Shown here: positions 28,161-37,416 of the stretch, in pieces
Layout: each line of letters starts with the position of its first letter
How positions within the stretch are numbered: the first letter of the stretch is position 1
Assembly: GCA_016707685.1 (NCBI GenBank)
Contig: JADJHE010000017.1
Coordinates: 17,082-81,081, forward strand
Origin: Bacteroidota bacterium
Lineage (GTDB): Bacteria; Bacteroidota; Bacteroidia; 2-12-FULL-35-15
Direction: 5' to 3'
Length of the DNA: 64,000 bases
The notes under the pieces: model-generated
Told to the model about the DNA's origin: nothing
The model's input: the letters and a program-made list of their open reading frames with translations, nothing else
Databases searched by the model: none
Program-made: the position numbers and the translations under genes

Positions 28161-30654
28161 ATGATTTTTACTAAAAAAGTTATTTTTCCTTTATTGTCTT
28201 TTCTTTTGTTTTTTATTCAACCAGGGAATGCACAAGTTGTAATTAATGAATTTTCATGTTCTAACGTATCTACTACTACAGATGATTTTGGTGATACTCC
28301 CGATTGGATTGAACTTTATAACTCAGGGGCGACAAGCGTAAGTTTGACAGGATATTATTTAAGCGATAAAAAAAATAATCCTACTAAATGGGCAATTCCT
28401 GCTGGTGTTTCAATTGCAGCAAATGGATTTGTTCGTATTTGGGCTTCAGGCAGAAGTGTTGTAAATGGTGGTAATATTCATGCAGGATTTAAATTGACAC
28501 AAACGCAGCCAGAGGCAATTGTATTTGCGAATGCTTAGGAGCAATTATCGACTCAATGACATTGGTTCCAACGCAAAGCAATCATTCTCGCGGACGAATT
28601 ACAGATGGTTCTGCAACATGGGGAGTATTTATTACGCCTAGTCCAAACGCCACGAATACCAATGCCAAACAAAATTATGCCACCAAGCCAGCAATGAGTG
28701 TAGCAGCGGGTTTTTATGCTGGTGCTCAATCGGTAACAATTACTTCTCCTGATGCAGGCGTATCGATTTATTATACAACAGATGGTTCAACTCCAACAAC
28801 CGCTTCTAATTTGTATTCTGGTCCTGTAAATATTGCTACTACAACCGTTCTACGAACACGTGCATTTAGTTCCAATTTAAACATACCAGCAAGTTTTGTG
28901 AATAGCAATACCTACTTTATAAATTCAACACATACAACAAATGTTGTTTCTGTATTCGGTGATCAAATTGAAACACTTTTGAATGGTTCTCAAATATTTC
29001 CTCAAACAGGTTTGGAATATTTTGACGCTACACAAGCATTAAAAGCCGAAACAGAAGGCGAAGCTAACGAGCATGGAAATGATTCCTGGGCATATAATCA
29101 ACGAGGATTTGATTATATATCTAAAGATGAAATGGGATATAATTATGCTGTTAATCATACCGTTTTTGTAAATAAAACACGCGATTCATTTGAGCGTTTA
29201 ATATTTAAAGGTGCAGCAAATGATAATTTTCCAGAGGGCACTCCCGGCCTACCAGCTCATATTCGTGATTCATATGCACACACTTTATCACAAAGGGCAA
29301 AATTAAATATGGATGAACGTACATGGGCGCCTGCTATTTTGTATGTAAATGGTAAGTATTGGGGTGTTTATGATGTTCGTGAAAAAGTAGACGATGCTGA
29401 TTTTATCTCTTATTATTATGATCAAGATGAACCGAATATTCAGTTTTTGAAAACATGGGGAGGTACATGGAGTGAGTATGGTGGAGCACAAGCACAAACG
29501 GATTGGAATACACTCAGAGCATTTATTACTGGAAACAGTATGGCAACTCAATCCAATTATGATTATGTAGACAGTGTGTTTAATGTAAAGAGTTTTGTAG
29601 ATTATTTTGTTTTTAACTCATGGCTAGTAACATCCGATTGGTTAGATTGGAATACTGCTTGGTGGCGAGGTTTAGACCCTGCTGGCGATAAGAAAAAATG
29701 GCGCTATGCTTTATGGGATATGGATGCTATTTTAGGCCATTATATTAATTACACCGGTGTTCCTGATCCATCTCCAAATGCAGATCCTTGTAATGTGGAA
29801 GGGCTTCCTGATCCCGGTGGACAGGGTCATACACAAATTTTGAATGCCTTAATGGCAAATCCAGGATTTAAACAATATTATCAGGCTCGTTATGCCGATT
29901 TAATGAATACTTCATTGAACTGTAATTTTGCATTACCATTATTGGATAGTATGATTGCTGTAATACAACCAGAAATGGCCGCACATTGTGCTAAATGGGG
30001 TGGAATTTTTCTACCTGGCAAGCCAATGCTGCTGCTTTCCGCCAAGAGATTCAGGACCGATGCAATGCAATGACTCAAGGGATGATTGATTGCTATACCC
30101 TAACTGGTCCATATGCAATTACACTTGATGTGCAACCTGCTGGCGCTGGAATAGCAAAAGTGAATAGTGTTACGCCAAGTGCTTATATTTTTAATGCTAC
30201 TTATTTTGGTGGCATGAATACTCTTTTCAGAGCAACAGCAAATCCAGGATGGATATTTGATCATTGGGAGTTTCAAAATCATACCCCCACACCGAGTACA
30301 GTAAACGATTCGGTTGCAGTAGATTTAAATCAAACAGACGCTATTATTGCCGTATTTAGAAGTCCAGAAGATCCTCCAGGTGGAGAAGAGGTTGGTATCC
30401 CAACTGCATTTTCTCCAAACGATGATGGCATCAACGATATATTATTTGTTTTAGGGAGTGTGAACGATTTAGAGTTTACAATTTATAACCGTTGGGGACA
30501 ATTAGTATTTAAAACAAATGAACGTTCAAAAGGATGGGATGGAACATTCAATGGACAAAAATTAAATCCTGGCGTATTTGCTTATCAATTATCCGGTAAA
30601 CTTCCGAATGGCGATTTGATAACTCGCAAAGGAAATATAACATTGGTTCGCTAA
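28161..30654 (+). CDS. CotH-kinase-family T9SS type-B surface protein (two apparent frameshifts)
   Basis: Repaired length is ~831 aa. Order: signal peptide (PLLSFLLFFIQPGNAQ); lamin-tail domain (VVINEFSCSN, TPDWIELYNSG, LTGYYLSDKK); chitobiase-like beta-sandwich (GVSIYYTTDGSTPTTAS); CotH domain (WAYNQRGFDYISKDEMGYNY, RLIFKGAANDN, HIRDSYAHTLSQRAKLNMDE, YVNGKYWGVYDVREKVDDA, WRYALWDMDA); a divergent InlB-like/Big repeat; and a type-B sorting domain (IPTAFSPNDDGIND, FTIYNRWGQLVF, GWDGTFNGQKL). The frame breaks at TT 28535-28536 (three expected, ANALGAIIDS) and AA 30004-30005 (three expected, GGNFSTWQAN). CotH proteins are atypical protein kinases in spore formers; in Bacteroidota their role is unproven. 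A PorP/SprF gene follows after 3 bases. Confidence 0.87.
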
Positions 30655-30657
30655 CAA

Positions 30658-31710
30658 ATGGAGCGTTTTATGAAAGCAAAAAAAATCGTTTTTCTTGTAA
30701 GTTGTGTTACCGCATTTTTTGTTAATGAAATGAATGCACAAGATGTTCATTTTTCTCAATTTAATGAAACTCCCCAATTGTTAAATCCTGGTGCTACTGG
30801 AGTTTATAATGGGTACATGCGAGGCATCATCAATTATAAAAATCAATGGATGGCAATGGGTAATGAGTTTAATACCATGGCAGCCTCTTTTGATATTCCA
30901 ATGTTTGATTATAATGAACGAAAAGCACATTTAGGCGCAGGATTGAATTTTTTCAATGACAAAGCAGGCGATAGCAAATTTGGTCTAACACAAGTTAATT
31001 TATGCATTGCAGGTATCATTCCTGTTGCCGAAGCTAGTAAATTGTCCTTAGGTGTTTCTTTAGGTGGCGCACAACAAAAAGCAAATTTAAGTTCTGTTGT
31101 TTGGGGTACACAATACAATGGACAAGGCTTTGACCCTACACTTAACTCTGGTGAGAATGTTACAAATTTTGCCAATTTCTATTTTGATTTAGGAGCAGGT
31201 TTGTATTACGAGTACTCCAATAAAAAAGTGAATTTTTCACGAGATGATGAAAAGCGTTTAGCTATTGGTGTTGCTTATTTTCATTTAAATCGTCCAGAGC
31301 AAAAAATGTTTTCGGTATCAGAAAAGATGTATGGAAAATTGGTTGTAAATATCAATGGACATTTTGATAAAGCGGGTAGCAAAATTTCTTTTGAACCCTC
31401 TGCAATTTATTTTATGCAAGGACCCAATATGGAAATAACTGCTGGTTGCGCTATTCGCTATCGTTTAAAAAATGGAACGAAAATTACTGGTTTTTATACT
31501 GAGTCAGGTGTTGCATTGGGCATTCATTATCGTTTGAACGATGCCATCATTCCTCAATTGTATTATCAGGTAAAAGATTTTTCAATTGGCATATCATATG
31601 ATGTTAACATATCCAGTTATAAAAAAACAAGCAAATTAAATGGTGGTGCCGAAATTTCATTGAAGTATCACATTCTAAAAGGAGCACTGTTCAAAAGAAA
31701 ATATATGTAA
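30658..31710 (+). CDS. PorP/SprF-family T9SS outer-membrane protein
   Basis: The product is 350 aa from the first ATG; the second (30670) gives a cleaner signal peptide (KIVFLVSCVTAFFVNEMNAQ). The mature N-terminus DVHFSQFNETPQLLNPGATG is the hallmark of the PorP/SprF family, followed by beta-barrel strands such as HLGAGLNFFNDKAGD and DFSIGISYDVNIS. SprF-type proteins help secrete or anchor type-B T9SS cargo. It lies 3 bases after the CotH-type cargo gene, so it is very likely its dedicated partner. A palindromic terminator follows directly. Confidence 0.92.
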   Translation: MERFMKAKKIVFLVSCVTAFFVNEMNAQDVHFSQFNETPQLLNPGATGVYNGYMRGIINYKNQWMAMGNEFNTMAASFDIPMFDYNERKAHLGAGLNFFNDKAGDSKFGLTQVNLCIAGIIPVAEASKLSLGVSLGGAQQKANLSSVVWGTQYNGQGFDPTLNSGENVTNFANFYFDLGAGLYYEYSNKKVNFSRDDEKRLAIGVAYFHLNRPEQKMFSVSEKMYGKLVVNINGHFDKAGSKISFEPSAIYFMQGPNMEITAGCAIRYRLKNGTKITGFYTESGVALGIHYRLNDAIIPQLYYQVKDFSIGISYDVNISSYKKTSKLNGGAEISLKYHILKGALFKRKYM

Positions 31711-31747
31711 AAAAAATCCCTCGAATAATTATTCGAGGGATTTTTTT
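31710..31747. terminator. bidirectional rho-independent terminator
   Basis: The sequence TCCCTCGAATAA/TTATTCGAGGGA is a perfect 24-nt palindrome flanked by A7 and T7. It lies between the PorP/SprF gene and the convergent serC, so it can terminate both. Confidence 0.9.
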
Positions 31748-31757
31748 GATATTTTAT

Positions 31758-32837
31758 TTATGCAAATTTTTTCTCGAAAGCTTGCATTACTTCAACCAAT
31801 GCATTTACACTCTCTAGTGGAAGTGCATTGTATAATGATGCGCGATATCCACCAACATCACGGTGTCCGCGTAAACCACTTAGTTCAGCTTCTTTACAAA
31901 GTTTGTCGAATTCAGCTTCTAATTCTGGTTTCGGCATAATGAAGGTAACATTCATATTTGAACGATCTTCTTTAGCTGTTGTTCCAACAAATAGACTATT
32001 TCTATCGATTTCATTGTATAATGTATCCGCTTTTTGTTGGTTAATTTTTTCAATCCAACTTACACCACCATTGTCTTTCAACCACTTCATCGTAAGCATG
32101 CTCACATAGATAGGAAATACAGGAGGTGTGTTGTACATACTATCTCCTTTGATATGCACTTGATAATCTAACATGGATAGCATTTTACGCCCCGTTTTTC
32201 CTAATGCGCGTTCGTCAACAGCAACCATTGTTGCGCCAGCAGGGCCCATGTTTTTTTGTGCACCAGCATAGATTAATGCAAAATCGTTTCCATTAACAGT
32301 ACGACTAAAAATATCGCTACTCATATCACAAACCAATGGAACTGCTGCTTTAGGAAACTGTTTCATTTGTGTACCATAAATGGTATTGTTTGATGTAATG
32401 TGTAAGTAATCTAAGTTTGTCGGAATGTCGTATCCTTTAGGAATGTAGTTGAATTTTTTATCCTCACTTGAAGCAATTACTTGTGTGTTTCCAATCATTT
32501 TCGCTTCTTTAATAGCCTTGCTAGCCCAAACGCCAGTATTGATATAACCCGCAGTTCCGTCTGTACGCAATAAATTGTAAGGAACCATTGCAAATTGCAA
32601 ACTAGCACCACCACCTAAAAATAATACTTTGTAGTTATCATTTAAGCCTAGTAGTTCTTTTACTAATGCACGAGATTCGTCCATTACTTTTTCATAGTTT
32701 TTACTACGATGAGAGATTTCTAAGAGAGATAGATTTAAGTTATCAAAATTGATACAAGCTTCGGCTGCTTGTTTTAATACTTCGGCAGGTAAAATCCCTG
32801 GACCTGCGCTAAAATTGTGGACTTTTTTAGTTGACAT
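31758..32837 (-). CDS. serC: phosphoserine aminotransferase
   Basis: SerC makes 3-phosphoserine in serine synthesis and also serves pyridoxine synthesis. The 359-aa protein has the N-terminal NFSAGPGILPAEVL, LSLLEISHRSKNY, PLP-phosphate motif FLGGGASLQFAMVP, DMSSDIFSR, the Schiff-base Lys in YAGAQKNMGPAG, and NTPPVFPIYV. Length and frame are normal. No serA or serB is adjacent. It is convergent with the PorP/SprF gene over a shared palindromic terminator. Confidence 0.97.
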   Translation of the reverse strand: MSTKKVHNFSAGPGILPAEVLKQAAEACINFDNLNLSLLEISHRSKNYEKVMDESRALVKELLGLNDNYKVLFLGGGASLQFAMVPYNLLRTDGTAGYINTGVWASKAIKEAKMIGNTQVIASSEDKKFNYIPKGYDIPTNLDYLHITSNNTIYGTQMKQFPKAAVPLVCDMSSDIFSRTVNGNDFALIYAGAQKNMGPAGATMVAVDERALGKTGRKMLSMLDYQVHIKGDSMYNTPPVFPIYVSMLTMKWLKDNGGVSWIEKINQQKADTLYNEIDRNSLFVGTTAKEDRSNMNVTFIMPKPELEAEFDKLCKEAELSGLRGHRDVGGYRASLYNALPLESVNALVEVMQAFEKKFA

Positions 32838-32925
32838 ATACTGTTTTATTGATTGTCTTATTTGATAAAATTACACAACGAAATTAGGAATAATTTGAAT
32901 CTATAAAACCTAATTCATTGAATAT

Positions 32926-33873
32926 TTATTTCTTTTTTCTTTTCACTCTTTTTACAACAGTATCACTTTGCGATTTAGATGAGTCACCATCAGGTTTGTT
33001 GTAATGTTTATCTGTATTATCTTTTTGATTTTTAGGTGCAATATCAGCCTGAAACTGCCATTTCCCTTTTTTAAATTTTAGACCATCATATTCAAAATCA
33101 GAAGTGCAATAGTATTGATATTGTCCTTCCAACTGAGGTTCCATAGGAGCAAGGCGGTCGTATACAATCATATCTAAGCTTTCATTGTATTTTAATGCAA
33201 AAACACAGCTACTAGCATACTCAAAAATTACACGTTTGGGATATTTTTTAGGTAATGAAAATACATCTGCTCCAAACTTAGGATTGCCATTACTATCAAA
33301 ACTAAGTACATCTATAATTTTTTTCTGCGATAATTTATCATTCATATCTCTTGCTAAGAGCGTATAATATGTTTTCTTTTTCGATTTAACTGGAATGATT
33401 TTATAATAAAGCATTCCAAACCATTTTTTATTATCTGAAACGGTATTTTCAGGGTTTCGAATTTCGGTTGATTTGTCAATCAATGGGAATAGGAGGACAC
33501 TTTCAATCTTTTTTTTTGCAACAAGGTATTTCTCTTGTATGAACCCATAATATTGATGAGTCCCATCACTTTTTTCGACATTCCAATTGATGATTCTGAA
33601 TTTATTATCTGGAGAAGTGAGGATTCCAATATCTTTTTTTAATGAATCAAATGGGAACTCAAATGAGTTTGGTTGGTTAAGCGTTTCTTCAAGTGTAGCA
33701 AGTAGAAGGGTGTTCAGCTTTTGTCGTTCTTCATCGGTTTTTGCACTGAATAATTTTGTATTGATTGCACTGATTTTTGTTTGTTGTGCTTCAAAATAGC
33801 TGGTAGTTGTGTCTTTTGTAGCAAAAAGACTAGTAGTAGAAAAAATAAAGAAGTAGAGCAGTATCCGTTGCAT
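32926..33873 (-). CDS. secreted protein of unknown function
   Basis: The 315-aa protein has a short signal peptide (MQRILLYFFIFSTTSLFA). A helical segment (residues ~25-65) is followed by a mixed region with LTSPDNKFRIINWNVEKSDG, KWFGMLYYKIIPVK and FEYASSCVFALKYNES. The C-terminal ~50 residues are charged and low-complexity, ending in RVKRKKK. I do not recognise a named domain; similar proteins are scattered in Bacteroidota. It stands alone between serC and the ferredoxin gene. Confidence 0.7.
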   Translation of the reverse strand: MQRILLYFFIFSTTSLFATKDTTTSYFEAQQTKISAINTKLFSAKTDEERQKLNTLLLATLEETLNQPNSFEFPFDSLKKDIGILTSPDNKFRIINWNVEKSDGTHQYYGFIQEKYLVAKKKIESVLLFPLIDKSTEIRNPENTVSDNKKWFGMLYYKIIPVKSKKKTYYTLLARDMNDKLSQKKIIDVLSFDSNGNPKFGADVFSLPKKYPKRVIFEYASSCVFALKYNESLDMIVYDRLAPMEPQLEGQYQYYCTSDFEYDGLKFKKGKWQFQADIAPKNQKDNTDKHYNKPDGDSSKSQSDTVVKRVKRKKK

Positions 33874-33921
33874 GTTTCAAATTTACGTATTATAAAACGG
33901 AATACGAAGCATTTTATTTTA

Positions 33922-33960
33922 TACAAAAAACGCCATTCGATGTGAATGGCGTTTTTTGTA
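33922..33960 (-). terminator. rho-independent terminator
   Basis: TACAAAAAACGCCATTC (33922-33938) pairs perfectly with GAATGGCGTTTTTTGTA (33944-33960) around a 5-nt loop. It follows the ferredoxin stop codon by about 9 bases on the minus strand. Confidence 0.87.
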
Positions 33961-33969
33961 TTCTATCGT

Positions 33970-34320
33970 TTATTCAAGATGAAGCGTAGCTTTTTTAGCT
34001 AATAAATCTTCTTTGCTTTCTCTCCAGTTTTCATCATCCACACAACAATCAACAGGACAAACTGCAGCACATTGCGGCTCATCGTGAAAACCAACACATT
34101 CTGTACATTTATCTGAAACGATGTAATAAATATCCATTGCTACAGGAGTTTGTGGTGCATCAGCATCTGCATTAACACCACTTTTAGAGGAAAACATGCC
34201 TTTCAAAGAGGTTCCATCTGCAAAACGCCATTCGTTTCCACCTTCGTATATCGCATTGTTTGGGCATTCTGGCTCACAAGCACCACAGTTAATGCATTCT
34301 TCTGTTATTTTAATTGCCAT
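33970..34320 (-). CDS. 4Fe-4S dicluster ferredoxin
   Basis: The ~116-aa protein starts at MAIKITEECINCGACEPECP, with the first CxxCxxCxxxCP set, and carries the second set CTECVGFHDEPQCAAVCPVDCC, an insert-bearing arrangement of Bacteroidota 2[4Fe-4S] ferredoxins. A start 14 codons upstream (34362) is possible but has no family similarity. It is an electron carrier, plausibly for redox enzymes nearby. Divergent from the acyl-CoA reductase gene with a 78-base shared promoter region. Confidence 0.92.
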   Translation of the reverse strand: MAIKITEECINCGACEPECPNNAIYEGGNEWRFADGTSLKGMFSSKSGVNADADAPQTPVAMDIYYIVSDKCTECVGFHDEPQCAAVCPVDCCVDDENWRESKEDLLAKKATLHLE

Positions 34321-34337
34321 AAGTCTATAATAGTTTT

Positions 34338-34367
34338 TAGTTTTGTAAGAATAATCGCACAAATTTA
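34338..34367. promoter_or_regulatory. divergent candidate -7 elements between ferredoxin and acyl-CoA reductase genes
   Basis: Plus-strand TAGTTTTG (34338-34345) has a TTG 21 bases upstream (34314-34316). Minus-strand TAAATTTG (34360-34367) has a TTG at a 23-base distance. Both are near-consensus and face away from each other, so the two transcripts could compete. Confidence 0.35.
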
Positions 34368-34398
34368 TTATAAAAAGTTTAGAAACACTACAAATTTT

Positions 34399-35472
34399 AT
34401 GGAATTAAACGATAGAATAAAGGCATTTGTTGAGTTGGGGAAGTTTTTAAAACAATTTGAGTATAAGGATTTAAAAGCCGAAAACAGTGCCTTGAATTCA
34501 CTGTTTCATGAGGATTGTACGACATTAATTTCGACTGTTAAAATTTATAATCCTTGGTTTACTGAAAACAATGTTCGTAATGCAATGGCTGCAATTGCCG
34601 ATAGTTTGCAGGAGGAGAAATTGATTACTTGGTTAGCTGCATACGTTGCACAATTAGATAAAACAAGTACATCTAAAACTATTGCCGTTATCATGGCTGG
34701 AAATGTACCCATGGTAGGTTTTCACGATATGCTTTGCGTGTTAATTTCAGGGAATAAATTTATAGGGAAATTATCAAGTGATGATAAATTATTGTTGCCA
34801 TTTATTTCGAAAGTTTTAATTGCTATAGAACCTCAGTTTACAGATTACATCTCCTTTACAGAAGGACAAATTAAAACAATGGATGCTGTTATTGCAACCG
34901 GCAGTAATAATTCTGCTCGGTATTTTGATTATTACTTTGGTAAATATCCGAACATCATTCGCAAAAATAGAAATTCAGTTGCTGTACTAAGTGGTAATGA
35001 ATCAGAGCAGGAGTTGAAAAAACTTGGAAAGGATATTTTTCAATATTTTGGTTTGGGATGTCGAAATGTGTCGAAACTTTTTGTTCCGAAGGATTATAAC
35101 TTCAATCAATTTTTTGAAGGAATGTTTAGCTATCAATCCTTTTTGGATAATAACAAGTATTTGAATAATTATGAATACAACCGCACCGTTTATTTGATGA
35201 AAGGAGATAAGTCACTATTGGATAATAATTTTTTGCTGATCAAACAAGATGAGTCGCATTCATCACCTATTGGTGTTCTTTTTTATGAGTATTATGATAC
35301 TCTAGAATCAGTGAATAAACGATTTGTTGATGATAAAGAAAAAATACAGTGTATAGTGTCTACTATTCCTGAAGTTGACAATGCAATTCCTTTTGGAGAG
35401 GCACAATGCCCAACACTAAGCGATTATGCGGATGGTATTGATACGATGGATTTTTTACTTGGAATGAAGTAA
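34399..35472 (+). CDS. LuxC-like acyl-CoA reductase
   Basis: The 357-aa protein fits the acyl-CoA reductase (LuxC) family of the aldehyde dehydrogenase superfamily: KTIAVIMAGNVPMVGFHDML in the nucleotide-binding region, FIGKLSSDDKLLLPF, and FQYFGLGCRNVSKLFVP with the likely catalytic Cys. LuxC enzymes reduce acyl-CoA or acyl-AMP to fatty aldehyde. The true start is ATG 34399; a much earlier in-frame start (34150) would overlap the divergent ferredoxin. No luxA/B/D/E genes are seen, so this is not a light-producing operon. Confidence 0.85.
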   Translation: MELNDRIKAFVELGKFLKQFEYKDLKAENSALNSLFHEDCTTLISTVKIYNPWFTENNVRNAMAAIADSLQEEKLITWLAAYVAQLDKTSTSKTIAVIMAGNVPMVGFHDMLCVLISGNKFIGKLSSDDKLLLPFISKVLIAIEPQFTDYISFTEGQIKTMDAVIATGSNNSARYFDYYFGKYPNIIRKNRNSVAVLSGNESEQELKKLGKDIFQYFGLGCRNVSKLFVPKDYNFNQFFEGMFSYQSFLDNNKYLNNYEYNRTVYLMKGDKSLLDNNFLLIKQDESHSSPIGVLFYEYYDTLESVNKRFVDDKEKIQCIVSTIPEVDNAIPFGEAQCPTLSDYADGIDTMDFLLGMK

Positions 35473-35712
35473 TTATTTTTTTGGTGCATGTTTGCGACCA
35501 AATAAATGTTTTCTACTACTTTCTTCTTTTTTCTTGTACGCTCTATTTCCTTTTTTTATTACTTTTTTATTTTCTCTAGCTTGTTGTTCGCTAGGCTTTC
35601 TTTTCATTGTTAAATAAGGGTTGTAAGGACTCTTACTTCTACACGAACTTGTAGATACGATAGTTGTGAAGGAGAATGTTATCAACAAAAAATACAGAAA
35701 GGTTTTATTCAT
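35473..35712 (-). CDS. small basic lipoprotein
   Basis: From ATG 35712 the ~79-aa product has a lipoprotein signal (FLYFLLITFSFTTIVSTSSC). The short mature part is Lys/Arg-rich (KVIKKGNRAYKKKEESSRKH). Longer in-frame starts add no useful signal. Unknown function; small basic lipoproteins of this type are common in Bacteroidota. Its stop codon abuts that of the acyl-CoA reductase on the other strand (0-base gap). Confidence 0.6.
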   Translation of the reverse strand: MNKTFLYFLLITFSFTTIVSTSSCRSKSPYNPYLTMKRKPSEQQARENKKVIKKGNRAYKKKEESSRKHLFGRKHAPKK

Positions 35713-35801
35713 AGTTAACAAAGGTAATTTCAATGTGTACTTTTGCATGAAATGTTTTTTATTTTTGTTCAAAATTTATCAACAGACACCGCTATAACGA
35801 A

Positions 35802-37166
35802 ATGCGATTTAAAAGATACATTGTTTTATTTTTTGCAATAGGAGCACTGGTGTTCTTTTATTCGTGTAGTAGTGAACATAAGGAAATTGAAACGGTTACC
35901 TATGCAGAACACATTGCACCATTGATTTATAAAAAATGCTCGAATTGTCACCGACCTGGTGAAGCTGCTCCTTTTAGTTTATTGACGTATGCAGATTTTT
36001 ATAGCAGACGCCAATTAATTAAAACAGTAACCAAATCTCGATTCATGCCTCCATGGCCAGCAGATGCTAGCTATACCCATTTTGTAGATGAAAAAGTATT
36101 AACACAGGAAGAAATAGACTTGATCGCTCGTTGGGTGGATGAAGGTTGTGTAGTTGGTGATTCAACTAAAATACCTGGAGTGCCTAATTTTCCGAAAGGC
36201 TCTCAATTAGGAACTCCAGACTTAGTAATTAAATTAAGAGATGTTTATAAAATAAAAGGAGATGCAACCGACCGATTTGTACTTATGCGTGTGCCATACG
36301 AGATTCCACGTGATACATTCATTAGTGTAATTGAAGTAGTGCCAGATAATAAAAAAGTGGTACATCATATAAATGCACAATTGCTTAGCTATGAATATGA
36401 CAAACGAAAGGATGTTATGAAAGGGAATGTTGTGGTGGATATTAATGAATACCCAACAATCATGGAAGCTTATCAACAGTTGGATTTACCTAACGATGAT
36501 GGTAGTTTTCCCATGATGACAACTTCTGTTACTAATTTTTTGCCAGGTGTAACACCACCAATTTATCCAAATGGAATTGGTGGATTTAAAATGAAACGAA
36601 AAGGAGCGTTGTTTTTAAAAGACATGCACTATGGCCCTTCAAGGCTAGATACAACAGATCAAACTGCATTTAACGTTTTTTTTGCACCTCATGCACCGAA
36701 ACGTCCTACAAAAGAATTTCAGATGGGAACATTTGGTGTGTCACCAATTGAGCCCGAGTTAGTAATTCCACCGGATACGATTATGAAATTCATTACAAAA
36801 TATACGATTCCTGCCGACATTTCCATTTTAACAATTAATCCGCACATGCACCTACTCGGAAAAAGTTTTTGGGCATATGCAATCACCTTAAAAGGGGATA
36901 CGATTCCATTAATCAGAATTAAAAAGTGGGATTTTAGGTGGCAGTATTTTTATACGTTTAAAAAAATGGTCAAGGTGCCTCAAGGCGCAACTATTTATGT
37001 GGAAGGAGTATTTGATAACACCCGAAATAATCCAAACAATCCATTTAATCCACCTCGCTTAGTTGCTGAACGTGAGGGGAGTATGCGAACCGAAGATGAA
37101 ATGTTTCAATTTATAATAACGTATTTGCCATATGAGAATGGCGATGAGTTTATTTCGCTTGAATAA
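35802..37166 (+). CDS. cytochrome c / PHM-like copper monooxygenase-type lipoprotein
   Basis: The 454-aa protein has a lipobox (LVFFYSC, Cys22). A cytochrome c-like domain with one CxxCH (KKCSNCHRPGEAAPF) and a distal Met (SRFMPPWPAD) follows. The C-terminal ~300 residues resemble the copper type II, ascorbate-dependent monooxygenase (PHM) fold: VVHHINAQLLS (CuA-type His pair), NPHMHLLGKSFW (CuB-type His-x-His) and a late Met in EDEMFQFIITY at the third CuB-ligand place. Family members hydroxylate or act as electron-transfer proteins; no substrate can be named. The mono-haem domain could feed electrons to the copper site. Confidence 0.82.
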   Translation: MRFKRYIVLFFAIGALVFFYSCSSEHKEIETVTYAEHIAPLIYKKCSNCHRPGEAAPFSLLTYADFYSRRQLIKTVTKSRFMPPWPADASYTHFVDEKVLTQEEIDLIARWVDEGCVVGDSTKIPGVPNFPKGSQLGTPDLVIKLRDVYKIKGDATDRFVLMRVPYEIPRDTFISVIEVVPDNKKVVHHINAQLLSYEYDKRKDVMKGNVVVDINEYPTIMEAYQQLDLPNDDGSFPMMTTSVTNFLPGVTPPIYPNGIGGFKMKRKGALFLKDMHYGPSRLDTTDQTAFNVFFAPHAPKRPTKEFQMGTFGVSPIEPELVIPPDTIMKFITKYTIPADISILTINPHMHLLGKSFWAYAITLKGDTIPLIRIKKWDFRWQYFYTFKKMVKVPQGATIYVEGVFDNTRNNPNNPFNPPRLVAEREGSMRTEDEMFQFIITYLPYENGDEFISLE

Positions 37167-37416
37167 AGTTCATAATACATACTTTTTAAGAATTAACATC
37201 TAATTTTTAGATAGTTATAATCCCTTTTTACAAATCTTCATCTTGTCGTCATTATAACTATTCTTGTTTGTTTTTTTTGCTTATTTGTCGATTTTTTTTA
37301 TTGCTTTTTGTAAAAAAAATGGTTCGAAGTAAGAAAATCGATAAAATGGCGCTGAAAAATCATAGGAAAATCCATTATTTTTAATATGTTTACAAATCTG
37401 TTATAATAAAAGATTT
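37167..37416. other. 250-base intergenic region upstream of the giant surface protein
   Basis: No gene seen. The region is very AT-rich with T-runs at 37270-37300. TTTGTCGATTTT occurs at 37284-37295 and is repeated exactly before the SprB-like gene (45245-45256). TCGATTTT (37288-37295) also has an inverted copy AAAATCGA at about 37336-37343. No consensus TAnnTTTG was found. Confidence 0.5.

Noticed and set aside
28556..30073. The CotH part as a separate gene without signal peptide
   Set aside because: Adding one T at 28535 joins it to the upstream lamin-tail piece that carries the signal peptide, and one A at 30004 joins it to the sorting domain.
34150..34398. Long N-terminal extension of the acyl-CoA reductase
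   Set aside because: It would cover the divergent ferredoxin coding region and lacks similarity to the family.
34399..35472. Bioluminescence operon
   Set aside because: Only a LuxC-like reductase is present; no luciferase or lux thioesterase/synthetase genes are near.
37395..37412. Enterobacterial-type TATAAT before the giant gene
   Set aside because: Bacteroidota primary sigma factors do not use this box, no matching -35 is present, and such strings are common in AT-rich DNA.
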